DNA from: Salticus scenicus
Lineage: Eukaryota; Arthropoda; Arachnida; Araneae; Salticidae
DNA length: 64,000 nt
Assembly: GCA_963930645.1 (NCBI GenBank)
Contig: OZ005652.1
Span: 354,495,102 to 354,559,101 of the forward strand
Direction of reading: 5' to 3'
Position 1 is the stretch's first letter. The number at the start of each line of letters is the position of its first letter. The notes under the pieces were generated by a model. It searched no databases. It saw nothing but the letters and a program-made list of their open reading frames with translations, and was not told the origin of the DNA. A program made the position numbers and the translations under genes. Shown here piece by piece: positions 1-11,872 of this stretch.

Positions 1-1020
1 TTTTTTAAAAGAAAATGCCATATTGCATTTTTTATTTCCTTTTATTTTTTGTTGTTTTTAATGCATAATGATTATCTTTTAATTAGAATTTCGGAATTTT
101 GTCTATTGTAAAACAAAAAAATTCAAAATGCATTAGAATATACAAATTGGTTTTATAAGGATGAAAGCCATTAAGAGCGTATAAATAGTTTATAGAAGTC
201 ATCGCCATTTTACTGTACACATTAAAACATGGACTAAAAAATAATTTTAATTTAAAATTCAAATCATATATTGAAGGTAATACTTGTGTTTAAGAAAAAA
301 AAAAAAAAAAAAAGAGATAGAAATATAAATAAAAATAAAATAAAACATGTTTTTTTCTTTTTAATATAGAGCATTTATTTTTATTTTTTATTTTATTTAT
401 TTATTATTATTATTTACATTTTACTTAGCAAAGTGCATAATTGAAATAAAAATAAAAATATATTCACAAAATAAATATATTTATTTCAAGAAAAATTAAT
501 GCAAAATATTTTTCGTATAGCATACTTTTTTAAAGATTTAAACAAACGAATGCGCATAAACGAATTCTTTTAATGGAGATAAGCTTATTACTGCTATAAC
601 AGATTTTTTTAGCAGCTAAATATATGTATATATGTATATATATATATACATATGCAAATATATACAAAACAATAAGGTAAATCGGGGATAACGCCATATA
701 TAAAGATTTTTTTTTTTTTTTTTTTTTTTTTTAGTAACAGCCAAAAGCTGAAAATGAGATGATAATGAAACAAATACACAATATTCTTCAATGTTTAACT
801 AATTATGTATTCTTATTAATTCCTTTCCCTGTCTGTACAAAATTGACAAATTTAATGTTAAATAAGCTCGTGTAATTGTGGATTAATCCGTCATATATAT
901 GGGAAAGATGCCATCAGTTATTTTGTAAGATGTAACGCAACAATAAATAAGAAAGAAAAAAGACAAACATTGGATAATTACCTGTGAATTAAGAATAACT
1001 ATGGAGATACAAGCCATTTT
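1..1020. other. AT-rich intergenic DNA without recognised genes
   Basis: No coding signal is visible. The stretch holds a poly(A) run near 295-313, a (TA)n-like patch near 620-660 and a poly(T) run near 707-732. The only open frame over this last run is created by the homopolymer and is not taken as a gene. Confidence 0.7.
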
Positions 1021-1025
1021 GTAAA

Positions 1026-1440
1026 TTGATTTTTTTTTTTTTATTTACTTTGCTAAATCTGATAAGGGTACAGTTTTCAATGTTAGCCTGTACGATATTT
1101 AATTTAATGCAAATGACCACCGTTGCAGTCTTCGTGCTATCATTTCTTATATTTGATGTGCAAGGCTATAATGGAGACAGTGACTTTTCTGTGATGGCGG
1201 AGGCAGCTGCTAGTGACAGTCGACTGCCTCTAGCTTTGCTGGTGATAGCAACTGCTGGTACAGGCCTATTGTAACATGAGCCGTTTGTGAAAGCAGCAGC
1301 TGTCATTACAGGAGCTAACAGAGATAACACACGCATGATATTGGATTGCTTGTGGGTTATAAGGATGCATCCCAATAGCTGAAAACCCAGAAGTTCCGTT
1401 TCCTACTGTGGCTGCCTTGCACCGAGCTGTATTCAGGCGA
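1026..1440 (+). other. Moderate-complexity island with a small hydrophobic ORF
   Basis: This is one of the few stretches in the first 4 kb with balanced base composition. A plus-strand frame at 1026-1274 encodes 82 residues. Reading from the internal Met near 1110, it gives a hydrophobic N-terminal stretch (VFVLSFLIF), a small polar middle and a second hydrophobic stretch at the C-terminus (LALLVIATAGTGLL). That could be a short secreted or membrane peptide. A minus-strand frame (1166-1375) overlaps it, so either or both may be chance. I recognise no family, and see no clear splice sites or promoter. It may equally be a fragment of an unrecognised repeat. Confidence 0.2.
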
Positions 1441-2223
1441 AATCCTTACTGAAGAGATTTGTTAAAATAATATTATTAAAAAAATAATAATTATTATTAT
1501 AATGTTATAATTATAATTACTAATTCCATTTATATTTTACACTATAATATATGCAGTATATAAAATAAAACATGAAATTTAAAGAACATTTAATTTATTT
1601 CTGAATCATTTAATTTATTTCTGAATTCATTTAATTTATTTCTAAGTATGAGTGAATGTGCCACATACGCTTATTTTCGTATTGCTGCAAGGTTAAGGCC
1701 GCTTCTGCTTAACTTGTTTGTGTGAAAGAATAAGGAACTCACTTATGTTGCAAATATCTTATTTAAAATAAAACATTTGTTTATGAACTTTAAATATGAA
1801 CAACCAATTATTATAAGAGCTCTACTCGCAAGGTGAAATGCTCACGAGATCCGAAATAACGGTGATTAAAATCAATAAATTAAGATAAGTTCACTACTCA
1901 CACGCTTACTGGGACAAGACTGTTCGCACATGCTGGTAAGCATTGCCATTTGTTGACAAGTAAAAATGCTTGGAACAAACTTGCGACCCCCCGAATTACC
2001 TTATATTTTATTTTATTTCTTCTTTTTTATTGTAGATAATATGTACATTTACAAATTTATAGATTAAAAGCTTTTCAAAGGATTCGTTTGAGATCCTATA
2101 ATAGGGGCGTGAAAACTGCTAAAAGAACCATTGTTGAAATTTTTATACTTAGAAATCTATCTATCGCTTATATTAATTGAATTAATAACATGACTTGTTA
2201 CACACACATACACACACACACAT

Positions 2224-2255
<32 letters not shown>

Positions 2256-4301
2256 GTATGTATGCTATCGAAATTACTACTCATTTTTGCAGTAAAGGGG
2301 ACATCAAACATAGGTCGCTCTAGGACTGCCTATTCAGAGTCTGTATATATTTTCTAGCTTAGGAGAAATTATTCGGAGTTTTTAGTGATTTTATGGGGAA
2401 CTTGTGTGAATGTGCATTCGAAACATTTACAAAGAGTCTTATGGAGGGCATTACACAAGGTTCAAAACACCATGCGCAAACAATCGATCTTAAATACTGC
2501 CCTACATCGTAGAAAATGAAAACTGAATTGAAAACCGTAATACTAACAAAAATGGTACTAAATATTTGCACTATGTGTAAAAACCATTACTTTTACATAA
2601 ATGTATATACACTAAAATAAAAGTGAATGAAAATTGATGATTAAATATACGTTTCAAGGCATATTAATGACTGACATTTAATACACATGTCCATATTATT
2701 CATTTTAAATATATTTTCTTTTTTACTTCAAAAGTTTAATTTAAAATTTGATGAACAAAATATGAAGTAACAAAATTGAAGAGTAGTATCAATTATATCA
2801 ATTTATATTTTAAATATATTTTTTAAGCTGAAAAAGTATACATACAATTTAGCTGAAAAAGTATACATAATTCAAGTAATAAATCATTTTATTGCTGGAG
2901 TAGAATTATCATGTACAATTTTCTTAAAAATAATATTCCGAAAATTAAACATAATTTTATCTTGATGCTTTTAAATGCCTTTTAAAGCACAATTCAAATG
3001 TGTGTAATTTTTATTATGTAGTTAAATAAAATAGCAAAATACTTAAATTTTTAATACAGAAAAATAATAAAAGAAAACATTTGCGTGGCATGAGGCAATA
3101 CTTAATACAGAACAGATTTTATTATCAATAGTTAATTTATTTTAATACATTCAATTAAAACGCTTAATATTTCTAACATTTAATGTATATTTCCTAAACG
3201 GTAAGTAATTAAGCGTTAATCTTTATTATGGGTGAAACGTTGATCAATATTTAAAGCATTTTACAGAGATTACCTTCTATTATTAATGAAATATTTTTGA
3301 TCTTAATTAATATTTTGAAGGCTTCTGAAGTATTAATTTTTGGAATAACTGGTCATTAATTATGCTGAAATAAATGTGCTGCAGAAAACCATAGATTAAG
3401 TGAAGGTTAAGTAATACTTAAAACTCGAGCTTTATTAAATACGCCATGTTAATTAGTGAAATATTACAATTAATTTTCCCTGAGTTTAACAAATTGTATC
3501 ACGGAATTTTCACTAATGTGGTTTTAAAGATGCATTGTTTAAACTCTTAAAAGTACATTCAATTTTTTAATGTTAAATATTACATATATAAGTAAATAAT
3601 ACATCATTTAAAACTATCTCAAATAGTTCTTGAATATTAGAAATGTACATAAGAGTCATTTTAGCTATTAATAATAAATTTAAAAAAAAGAAAAAACTTG
3701 CCATACACGGAATATAATTAAATAATTATCCGTAACAAACATCTGCGTAACAAACTTACAAAATATTAATAAAACTCCAAATAAGAAATGGTACCAACTG
3801 ATACTAATTTAATTGCAATCAATATTTTTAGAAATTGTGTGCTAAGTTTCAGAATTCCAGCAGCACTCGCTTTTAAAATATCAGTTCAATGAGAGTTAAA
3901 CGTTGCAACTCCTTTATTAAAAAAAAAAAAAACCTAGTTGTAGATAAATTCACTTAATCGGGAAAAATATTTAACACTTGTTCTTTAATAGCTATTTCTA
4001 ATTCTTCTGAATCCTTTTTTTTTTCTTTTTATTTACTGTTACTGTTTAAATAAGATGATAAACGTATAGGAAAAAATTTAAAAGATAATTTAAAAAATAT
4101 GTTTACCTATTTGAAAACATTTTTATAAAAAACTATGAAACTAAAAAAAAAAAAAAAAAAAATACAATATTGAAATATGTTCTAATGCCATTTTTCTCCT
4201 TCAACTCCTTCTAATGATTTCTCTATAACAAGATCGGGATGAAGACAAAGTTTTTAATAAAAAAGCACCACAAAACTGGCGTTGTAAAAAATATTACTTA
4301 C
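1441..4301. other. AT-rich intergenic DNA with a (CA)n/(TA)n microsatellite
   Basis: About 2.9 kb with no supported gene. A compound (CA)n-(TA)n microsatellite lies at about 2200-2262. A three-fold short repeat of a 'catttaatttatttctga' type lies near 1587-1645. Poly(A) runs occur near 3919-3932 and 4145-4162. The 70-residue minus-strand frame at 2359-2571 has no recognisable features. Confidence 0.6.
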
Positions 4302-4307
4302 AAACTT
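4302..4307 (+). repeat. Detached left tip of the palindromic element interrupted by the LTR array
   Basis: The six bases aaactt directly before the first LTR match the start of the palindromic element whose remainder lies at 15172-15322. The intact relative at 36695 begins aaactttgaataaacacc, so joining aaactt to the tgaataaacacc after the array rebuilds the expected order. Confidence 0.7.
4304..4307. repeat. Target site duplication, left copy (actt)
   Basis: The four bases actt precede the first LTR and recur at 15172-15175 right after the third LTR. A 4-bp duplication is normal for Ty3/gypsy-like integration. It marks the whole three-LTR array as descended from one insertion event. Confidence 0.75.
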
Positions 4308-5010
4308 TGTGAGGTCGAGACTCTAGACAGTCACCAAAAGTTGGGACGGTTAAGGCACTTCGTCGCCAGTAACTCGGCAAAAGTTGAGGTCGAGTGAGTT
4401 TTATGTCGGCATAGTGCTGCTGTGAAATAATTAGGATCTGAATGTTAGATGAATTAGAAGTGATTGTAAGTTTTAATTGAAATGAAGGGAAAGGATGTTT
4501 GATGAATGTAATAAAAAATGAAGGATAGTGAATTGCTAGGAGTAACGGAATGGTAATGAATTGGTAGCTGATTAGTGTGGAGTAAAGAGTTATAGCGAAT
4601 TGAAGTTGGTGGTGATACGGAGTTGCACCGGATTATGGTGTGTGTGAAGTGATGGTAGAGAGGTGTAGAATTGTGGCGTAAATTAAGAAAAGAGCCTGTC
4701 GTGTACCGGGAATCCGGCCGACACTCTAGAGTGAGAATAGTTAGCGGTAGCAGTGAGCAGTCATCGACAAGATCAGTATTGGTCAGACACTTTTAAGTTA
4801 TGCTTTGTTAAAGTTATTTCCTGGGGTTTATTAAAAGTTATAATAGAATTAGCTCAACGCCCTCCTTGATATTGAATGTTAAATAAACTTTGTTATTTAT
4901 TTGTTAACTTTGTCTCGAGCTCTTCTTATTACTAGCTAATTAAGCAATTAAGCTCATCTTTAGGATTTAAGATCTACAATTGAGAATATTTCAAACACTT
5001 ATTCTCTACA
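4308..5010 (+). repeat. LTR 1 (5' LTR of the array)
   Basis: A 703-bp direct repeat with TG...CA ends. An AATAAA lies near 4876-4885 (ttaaataaactttg), a plausible polyadenylation signal. By eye roughly twenty substitutions separate it from LTR2. Confidence 0.92.
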
Positions 5011-6776
5011 GTGGCTCCCAAACGAGTTCGACCCCCTCCCCCCGCTCGAGTATATTTTACCGGCAAAAATAATGTACTTAACCTTTTTGAGGAACTTGAA
5101 GAATATTTTGATGTATGTCATATTGATATTTCTGATCGATTTAACTGGTTAAAATACTCCTTAAAAAGAGAACCTAAAAGGTGGTTTGACCTCATCGCCT
5201 CTCATTCCTTGGGTCAAAATCCCACTTATGAAGATTTAAAAATCAAAATTATAAGCACATTTTCCGCGAGTGCTGATAGAGCTAAATTAATGCAGGAACT
5301 GTATACAACGAAAATGTCCCCGTATTCAATAAGCCGACAACCTTTTTACTGCATAAACTTGCTTTAATTAAGCAACTTGACTTACAGTTATCCCTCTTGG
5401 AAATATTTGATATCATAAATCCGCTGTTCACGGTGCCACTTCAAGATTACCTCGCTTTAAAGCCAACCGCATCTGTTGATACTCTTTTTCAAGTTCTCGA
5501 TAAATATCAAGCACTTCACGCTGCTAAACCTGCGAATAACTCCAATCGCCCGCAGGAACCTGTAAATATTCAAAATCAACAGCGAGAAAATTTCGCCCCC
5601 CTCCAAATGTTAATTTCAACCATCCGCAACAAGCTAACTTTTCACAAGCAAGACCCAGTGACTTAAATCAATCTGAAAATGTTGCACGGGATCCAACGAA
5701 CTCTAATAATACCAAAGTACAATCTATATGTTTAAATTTTCTTTCTATTTCTTCAGTCAACTTGCCACATTTAAATTCTTCTCAATGCGTTTCCAATTTA
5801 AACTCTCCGTTCCCTTCAAATCTAGAGAAGAATGAAAGGCCATTAAATGTTGCGGCTAAAACTTTCGTCAAGAAACCAAATGTAGGTTTTGAAACTGTTC
5901 AGTCAACAGACTTTTCTACTAGTTTAAATTCACCGCATGATAAATTACAGTTCAGTTCTAAAACTGTCAAGTCCGCAAAATCGGCTATTTGTAATGATAA
6001 ATCCTATTCAAATGCTCGACCGATGAAATCCGGGAAGTTATCTAATTTCACAGAAACTGTGTTAAAAGAAAATAGCGGTTTAAACAACGATGCTTCTTAT
6101 AAGCAAGTAGCTAATTTAAATGAAAGCAATGAAAAAAGGGCGTTTAAGTTTTCTACATGTCAAGCCGACAGAATCCTCTAGTTTAAACGAAAAGACTCTC
6201 AATCAAAATGACCGGTTAAACTGCCTTTAACCTAATTTACATTCTCCTACCAGTGTTTCTCGTAAACTGCTAGATAATTTAAAAGCAAATGTTGTGATTT
6301 CAACTAAAAATGTGATGTATTTCCAAGCATGTAAGCCCTCGAAGACCTCAACATTCATGAGTAGAGAGCGAGCTGAATCGTCCTCTGACGCTATGGACAG
6401 CGACAGCGTGCCGGGTTCGATCACAGCCCAGGAATGTGCCTTTGCAACGCCTGGCCTCCTGCTGCAAGCTTCCAGCTCTGTGATTTCTGCAATGAGTGTA
6501 TTGACCAGCAGGACTCGCATGTTTCAGGCAAATACTGTTACAGCGGAAACCCTCGGTCAGGTCGTATCGTTTCTTATTTTACTTTTTCTCAAGTATTTGT
6601 TTATCAGAGCTGTACCAAAATGTGCGACATGTACTGAAGCCTTTTGGAGTAGTAAACCTTTTCTGAAAGAAATGAACTTTCTTAAGCTAAAAACTGTCAA
6701 ATTTAAATTAGTGCATGAACTTTCATATCGAAATTCATGTTTCTGCTTCAATGTCAACATTTTTTTTCTCTCTTAA
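5011..6776 (+). pseudogene. gag-like gene, unit 1 (frameshifted)
   Basis: The frame opens at the LTR boundary (first codon GTG; no ATG is evident at that position) and reads about 118 residues to 5367. The early part is proline-rich (RPPPPARVYF), followed by a gag-capsid-like segment with W/F-rich helices (FNWLKYSLKREPKRWFDLIA). The same protein continues in another frame from about 5345 (KLALIKQLDLQLSLLEIFD), with a Q/N/P-rich linker after it. Relative to unit 2 it has lost one C in the C-run near 5600 and gained one A near 6131, each shifting the frame. A cysteine cluster encoded near 6430-6540 looks like a CX2C...HX4C zinc-knuckle. No pol follows. Role: structural protein of the retrotransposon particle, by analogy with gag; now inactive. 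Confidence 0.7.
5012..5026 (+). other. Candidate primer-binding site, unit 1
   Basis: TGGCTCCCAAACGAG begins one base after the LTR. It resembles retroviral-type PBS sequences beginning TGGCnCCCAA, which pair with a tRNA 3' CCA end. The open gag frame runs through it. The exact primer tRNA is not assigned. Confidence 0.5.
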
Positions 6777-6778
6777 TA

Positions 6779-8281
6779 TACACTCATGTCCATAAATTAA
6801 GGATAATTTAGATTCACACTGAAATCGAACTTTAATGCAAAAATTTCACTTGTAGAAATACCACATACATCTTTAACAATAATATACAAATTATAAGAAG
6901 CCATCAGATGACGCCGATATGATGTTACAATGACGAAAGTGTAAGAAGGCGGTAGATAAGGAATGGGAGCAAAGAAGGAAAATTGTTCACAAGCGTTCTG
7001 TGTGCCGCTCAGTGCCACAACCGAATGGTTATGACACAGAGGACGCATGCAGATATTTTTTTACGTGGTAGAATTATCGGCCGACTAGAATGTGGGCGTA
7101 CCCAGATAGAAGTATCGGGGGAACTAAGAATCGCCCAAAGTGTCATCTCCAGGCTTTGGCAACGATTCCAAAATGATGGAAATGCTAGTCGACGTTACAG
7201 TACTGGTCGGCCCGAGTTACAATGCCGAATGACCACCGGTATTTGACCGTAACTGCCAAAATAAGCAGATAAAGCACAGCATCAGACCTGTCTCGTCAGC
7301 TGTCTGCAGCCACGAGTTCCACAGTTTCAAGACAAACCGTGTATAGACGTTTGGGAAATAATGGTCAATATGCTCGCAGGCCAGTTAGATGTGTTTCACT
7401 CCCGGCAATGCACTGCGCCAGCGGTTAACTTGGAGTAGAGAACATGCAATGTGGACAGCGGCACAGTCCGCTTGTGTGATGTTTTCCGACGAGTCCAGGT
7501 TTAGCTTGCAGTGTGATTCACGCCAGACTTTCATATGTAGAACGTCAGGAATCCGTTACCACCAAAACAACATCATTGAACGACACCGTTACAGTGGGGC
7601 AGGAGTGCTCGTTTGGGGGGGGGGACATATTGGGCACCAGAACAGATCTGCATGTTCAAATTGGAAAAATGATAGGTCAAATTTATCGGGACATCATTCG
7701 GGAACAACATGTGCGTTTGTTTAGGGGAAACATGAGCCCAGGATTTGTGTTTATGGATGACAATGCGCGTCCTCACCGTGAAAACGTTGTACACGGATGC
7801 TGAAGGTATTACCCGCATGGAATGTCCAGCATTCTCACTTGACTAGAATCCGATAGAGCATGTGTAGGACATGCTTTTCCAACGAGTTGTAGTCCGTCAA
7901 CCACCTCCTTCATGTGTACCGGAACTTCGGAAAGCATTGCTTACTGAGTAGAGTAACCTTCTCCAAGATCAGATCAATAATTTAATACTCAGCATTCCTA
8001 GGCGTTGTAAGGACTGTATTTCATCATCTGAGAGACATACAATGTATTAACCATCATACGAACCATGTAATGTTAAGTTTTCGTAAGGGAGATATTTTTT
8101 GTAACTGCTTCCGGAAGCAAAAATTTTAGATTTTATAAATGGTATCCTGCATAAACCACCTTTTTTTGTTCTTGATCTTTTGTTTAATAAATGGACTTTA
8201 TGAATATGTCTTGTTTGTTTTGCTTCTGAACCTTTATTTGCCTCGGGTAGCATTATCCTTAGTTTATGGACATGAGTGTAT
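6779..8281 (+). mobile_element. Tc1-like DNA transposon nested in LTR unit 1
   Basis: About 1.5 kb with terminal inverted repeats of about 30 bp. The left end reads atacactcatgtccataaa and the right end is its complement, with one t/c difference in the next few bases. TA dinucleotides flank it, as expected for Tc1/mariner insertion. It carries a broken transposase on the plus strand. The same element is at the identical place in the second unit. Confidence 0.9.
6983..8050 (+). pseudogene. Tc1-like transposase, copy 1 (broken)
   Basis: The N-terminal part shows a Tc1-type helix-turn-helix (RGRIIGRLECGRTQIEVSGE and SRLWQRFQNDGNASRR). The DDE domain follows in other frames. FSDESRF holds the first catalytic Asp, FMDDNARPH the second, and NPIEHV the third residue (Glu), spaced as in DD34E Tc1 transposases. 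Breaks: an in-frame stop after the N-terminal domain near 7246, a run of G near 7615-7622 that shifts frame, an 8-bp deletion at about 7800 relative to copy 2, and TAG codons where the family normally has Trp. It is not functional. Confidence 0.88.
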
Positions 8282-8282
8282 A

Positions 8283-9401
8283 TTTTATGTATGTATACTA
8301 AATTCTTTTATTTTGTAGCCATCACTTGCAGAGCGGGTGATATAAAACGTGTTTTTTAGCCTTTGTAAATACTCCCGCCGTTTTTTCGTATTTCTGTAAA
8401 TATTGTATTTCTATATATAAAATGAAATTTGATATGTGTTAACTTTTGTGCATATGCTAAAAGTTTCTCTATATGTGTGGGAAATAAAGTGTTTGAGTGG
8501 GGAAATATTTTTTTTTTTTTGGCTAAGTGCGTAAATCACGCTTAACTTTTAACTAAAATCACTAACAAATTAATTTTTTGTCTTTTCGCATGCTATAGCC
8601 CAGGAGGAAAATTATTGTGTATAAACTATTTTATGTATTCAGAAACAATTTGTCTCGTTTATCCATCTACAAAATGTAGTTTTTATATTTTTGATACTGT
8701 AAAAAGTTTCCGTTTTAGACTTATCTTTGACGAGCTAATCTGATGTCCAAAGTGTAATTCTGATGCCTGACGTTTTCTGACTGGATTGTCCTTCAATCTA
8801 CACTCTCAAGTATTTGAACTAGCTGATGTTGTTGAGCCTAGACTGGCTCTCTGATGGATGAAGAAATTCCTTGTTTTAAGTTTTGAAGGATGGCTTACTT
8901 CGGACAGAATTTCAAGATTTTTTTTTCAATAAACTATTTTCTTTATGTTGCTTGGTTATGTTTAAGCAACCCCCCTGTACCTTCTTCATCCTACAACTCA
9001 AGTTTAAAATTAAGTTTTCTTTTCTGGAATAACAGAAAGATGGTTGTAAGCCACGCTGTATCCGTTGAGCTAACACATTTGAGGCGTTTTTTTTTTTTTT
9101 TTTCCCGGAGTTTCCGGGCCGTACAGGGTCCTACTTTTAATAAAAAATTTAAATTTCTTTTTCGAGGTTGGTCCGGTTTTTCGCTCATGGATTTTTTTTT
9201 TTAATCGCCATTGTATTTCAAGCTGTAAGCAGTTCTTTGCTCAGCAAATTACACTTTAATATTTTTTTTCTAACTTATTTTAAAGTTTCAGAAATTAACT
9301 TGTGGCTGCACTCACTCCTATGAGATATATTAGTGTTTAAATTTACTCGTGAAAACCCGTTGGGGATTTTCCCGACTAAATTTTTTTTCTTGGAGGGGGA
9401 C
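8283..9401 (+). other. Non-coding 3' interior of LTR unit 1 with polypurine tract
   Basis: No pol genes are seen between the Tc1 insertion and LTR2. The stretch ends ttggagggggac directly before LTR2; this G/A-rich run (about 9390-9400) is the expected polypurine tract for plus-strand priming. Open frames at 8890-9204 and 8991-9188 overlap on opposite strands, depend on a poly(T) run and are not taken as genes. Confidence 0.7.
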
Positions 9402-10104
9402 TGTGAGGTCGAGACTCTAGACCGTCACCAAGAGTTGGGACGGTTAAGGCACTTCGTCGCCAGTAACTCGGCGAAAGTTGAGGTCTAGTGAGTTTTATGT
9501 CCGCATAGTGCTGCTGTGATATAATTAGGATCTGAATGTTAGATGAATTAGAAGTGATTGTAAGTTTTAATTGAAATGAAGGGAAAGGATGTTTGTTGAA
9601 TGTAATATAAAATGAAGGATAGTGAATTGCTAGGGGTAATGGAATGGTTATGAATTGGTAGCTGATTAGTGTGGAGTAAAGAGTTATAGCGAATTGAATA
9701 TGGTGGTGATACGGAGTTGCACCGGATTATGGAGTGTGTGAAGTGATGGTAGAGAGGTGTAGAATTGTGGCGTAAATTAAGAAAAGAGCCTGTCGTGTAT
9801 CGGGAATCCGGCCGACACTCTGGAGTGAGAATAGTTAGCGATAGCAGTGAGCAGTCATCAACAAGATCAGTATTGGTGAGATACTTTTAAGTTATGCTTT
9901 GTTAAAGTTATTTCCTGGGGTTTATTAAAAGTTATAATAGAGTTAGCTCAACGCCCTCCTTGATATTGAATGTTAAATAAACTTTGTTATTTATTTGTTA
10001 ACTTTGTCTCGAGCTCTTCTTATTACTAGCTAATTAAGCAATTAAGCTCATCTTTAGGATTTAAGATCTACAATTGAGAATATTTCAAACACTTATTCTC
10101 TACA
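9402..10104 (+). repeat. LTR 2 (shared middle LTR)
   Basis: 703 bp, starting TGTGAGGTCGAG and ending TCTCTACA. It serves as the 3' LTR of unit 1 and the 5' LTR of unit 2, the hallmark of LTR-LTR recombination arrays. Confidence 0.92.
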
Positions 10105-11870
10105 GTGGCTCCCAAACGAGTTCGACCCCCTCCCCCCGCTCGAGTATATTTTACCGGCAAAAATAATGTACTTAACCTTTTTGAGGAACTTGAAGAATAT
10201 TTTGATGTATGTCATATTGATATTTCTGATCGATTTAACTGGTTAAAATACTCCTTAAAAAGAGAACCTAAAAGGTGGTTTGACCTCATCGCCTCTCATT
10301 CCTTGGGTCAAAATCCCACTTATGAAGATTTAAAAATCAAAATTATAAGCACATTTTCCGCGAGTGCTGATAGAGCTAAATTAATGCAGGAACTGTATAC
10401 AACGAAAATGTCCCCGTATTCAATAAGCCGACAACCATTTTACTGCATAAACTTGCTTTAATTAAGCAACTTGACTTACAGTTATCCCTCTTGGAAATAT
10501 TTGATATCATAAATCCGCTGTTCACGGTGCCACTTCAAGATTACCTCGCTTTAAAGCCAACCGCATCTGTTGATACTCTTTTTCAAGTTCTCGATAAATA
10601 TCAAGCACTTCACGCTGCTAAACCTGCGAATAACTCCAATCGCCCGCAGGAACCTGTAAATATTCAAAATCAACAGCGAGAAAATTTCGCCCCCCCTCCA
10701 AATGTTAATTTCAACCATCCGCAACAAGCTAACTTTTCACAAGCAAGACCCAGTGACTTAAATCAATCTGAAAATGTTGCACGGGATCCAACGAACTCTA
10801 ATAATACCAAAGTACAATCTATATGTTTAAATTATCTTTCTATTTCTTCAGTCAACTTGCCACATTTAAATTCTTCTCAATGCGTTTCCAATTTAAACTC
10901 TCCGTTCCCTTCAAATCTAGAGAAGAATGAAAGGCCATTAAATGTTGCGGCTAAAACTTTCGTCAAGAAACCAAATGTAGGTTTTGAAACTGTTCAGTCA
11001 ACAGACTTTTCTACTAGTTTAAATTCACCGCATGATAAATTACAGTTCAGTTCTAAAACTGTCAAGTCGGCAAAATCGGCTATTTCTAATGATAAATCCT
11101 ATTCAAATGCTCGACCGATGAAATCCGGGAAGTTATCTAATTTCACAGAAACTGTGTTAAAAGAAAATAGCGGTTTAAACAACGATGCTTCTTATAAGCG
11201 AGTAGCTAATTTAAATGAAGGCAATGAAAAAGGGCGTTTAAGTTTTCTACATGTCAAGCCGACAGAATCCTCTAGTTTAAACGAAAAGACTCTCAATCAA
11301 AATGACCGGTTAAACTGCCTTCAACCTAATTTACATTCTCCTACCAGTGTTTCTCGTAAACTGCTAGATAATTTAAAAGCAAATGTTGTGATTTCAACTA
11401 AAAATGTGATGTATTTCCAAGCATGTAAGCCCTCGAAGACCTCAACATTCATGAGTAGAGAGCGAGCTGAATTGTCCTCTGACGCTATGGACAGCGACAG
11501 CGTGCCGGGTTCGATCACAGCCCAGGAATGTGCCTTTACAACGCCTGACCTCCTGCTGCAAGCTTCCAGCCCTGTGATTTCTGCAATGAGTGCAATGACC
11601 AGCAGGACTCGCATGTTTCAGGCAAATGCTGTTACAGCGGAAACCCTCGGTCAGGTCGTATCGTTTCTTATTTTATTTTTTCTCAAGTATTTGTTTATCA
11701 GAGCTGTACCAAAATGTGCGACATGTACTGAAGCCTTTTGGACTAGTAAACCTTTTCTGAAAGAAATGAACTTTCTTAAGCTAAAAACTGTCAAATTTAA
11801 ATTAGTGCATGAACTTTCATATCGAAATTCATGTTTCTGCTTCAATGTCAACATTTTTGTTCTCTCTTAA
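10105..11870 (+). pseudogene. gag-like gene, unit 2 (one shared frameshift)
   Basis: This is the better preserved gag copy. Frame one covers 10105-10461 (118 residues, starting with GTG at the LTR edge). The protein continues in another frame, open from 10491 to 11870 (459 residues) and already in coding register from about 10440. The break near 10434-10461 is the same as in unit 1, so it predates the duplication or is a tolerated shift. Visible parts are a proline-rich N-terminus, a capsid-like helical region, an Asn/Gln/Ser-rich linker (NNSNRPQEPVNIQNQQ) and long low-complexity Ser/Asn stretches. A second frame near 11540-11640 encodes a Cys/His cluster (CDFCNEC...H...C) like a gag zinc knuckle, suggesting a further frame disruption. 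No protease or pol follows. Confidence 0.72.
10106..10120 (+). other. Candidate primer-binding site, unit 2
   Basis: Identical to the unit-1 site: TGGCTCCCAAACGAG one base after the LTR. Confidence 0.5.
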
Positions 11871-11872
11871 TA

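Noticed and set aside
609..791. 60-residue minus-strand frame
   Set aside because: A poly-lysine run from a poly(T) tract and a TA-rich tail account for it.
6227..6520. 97-residue minus-strand frame, repeated at 11321-11614
   Set aside because: Antisense of the gag-like coding sequence; present in both units only because the units are duplicates.
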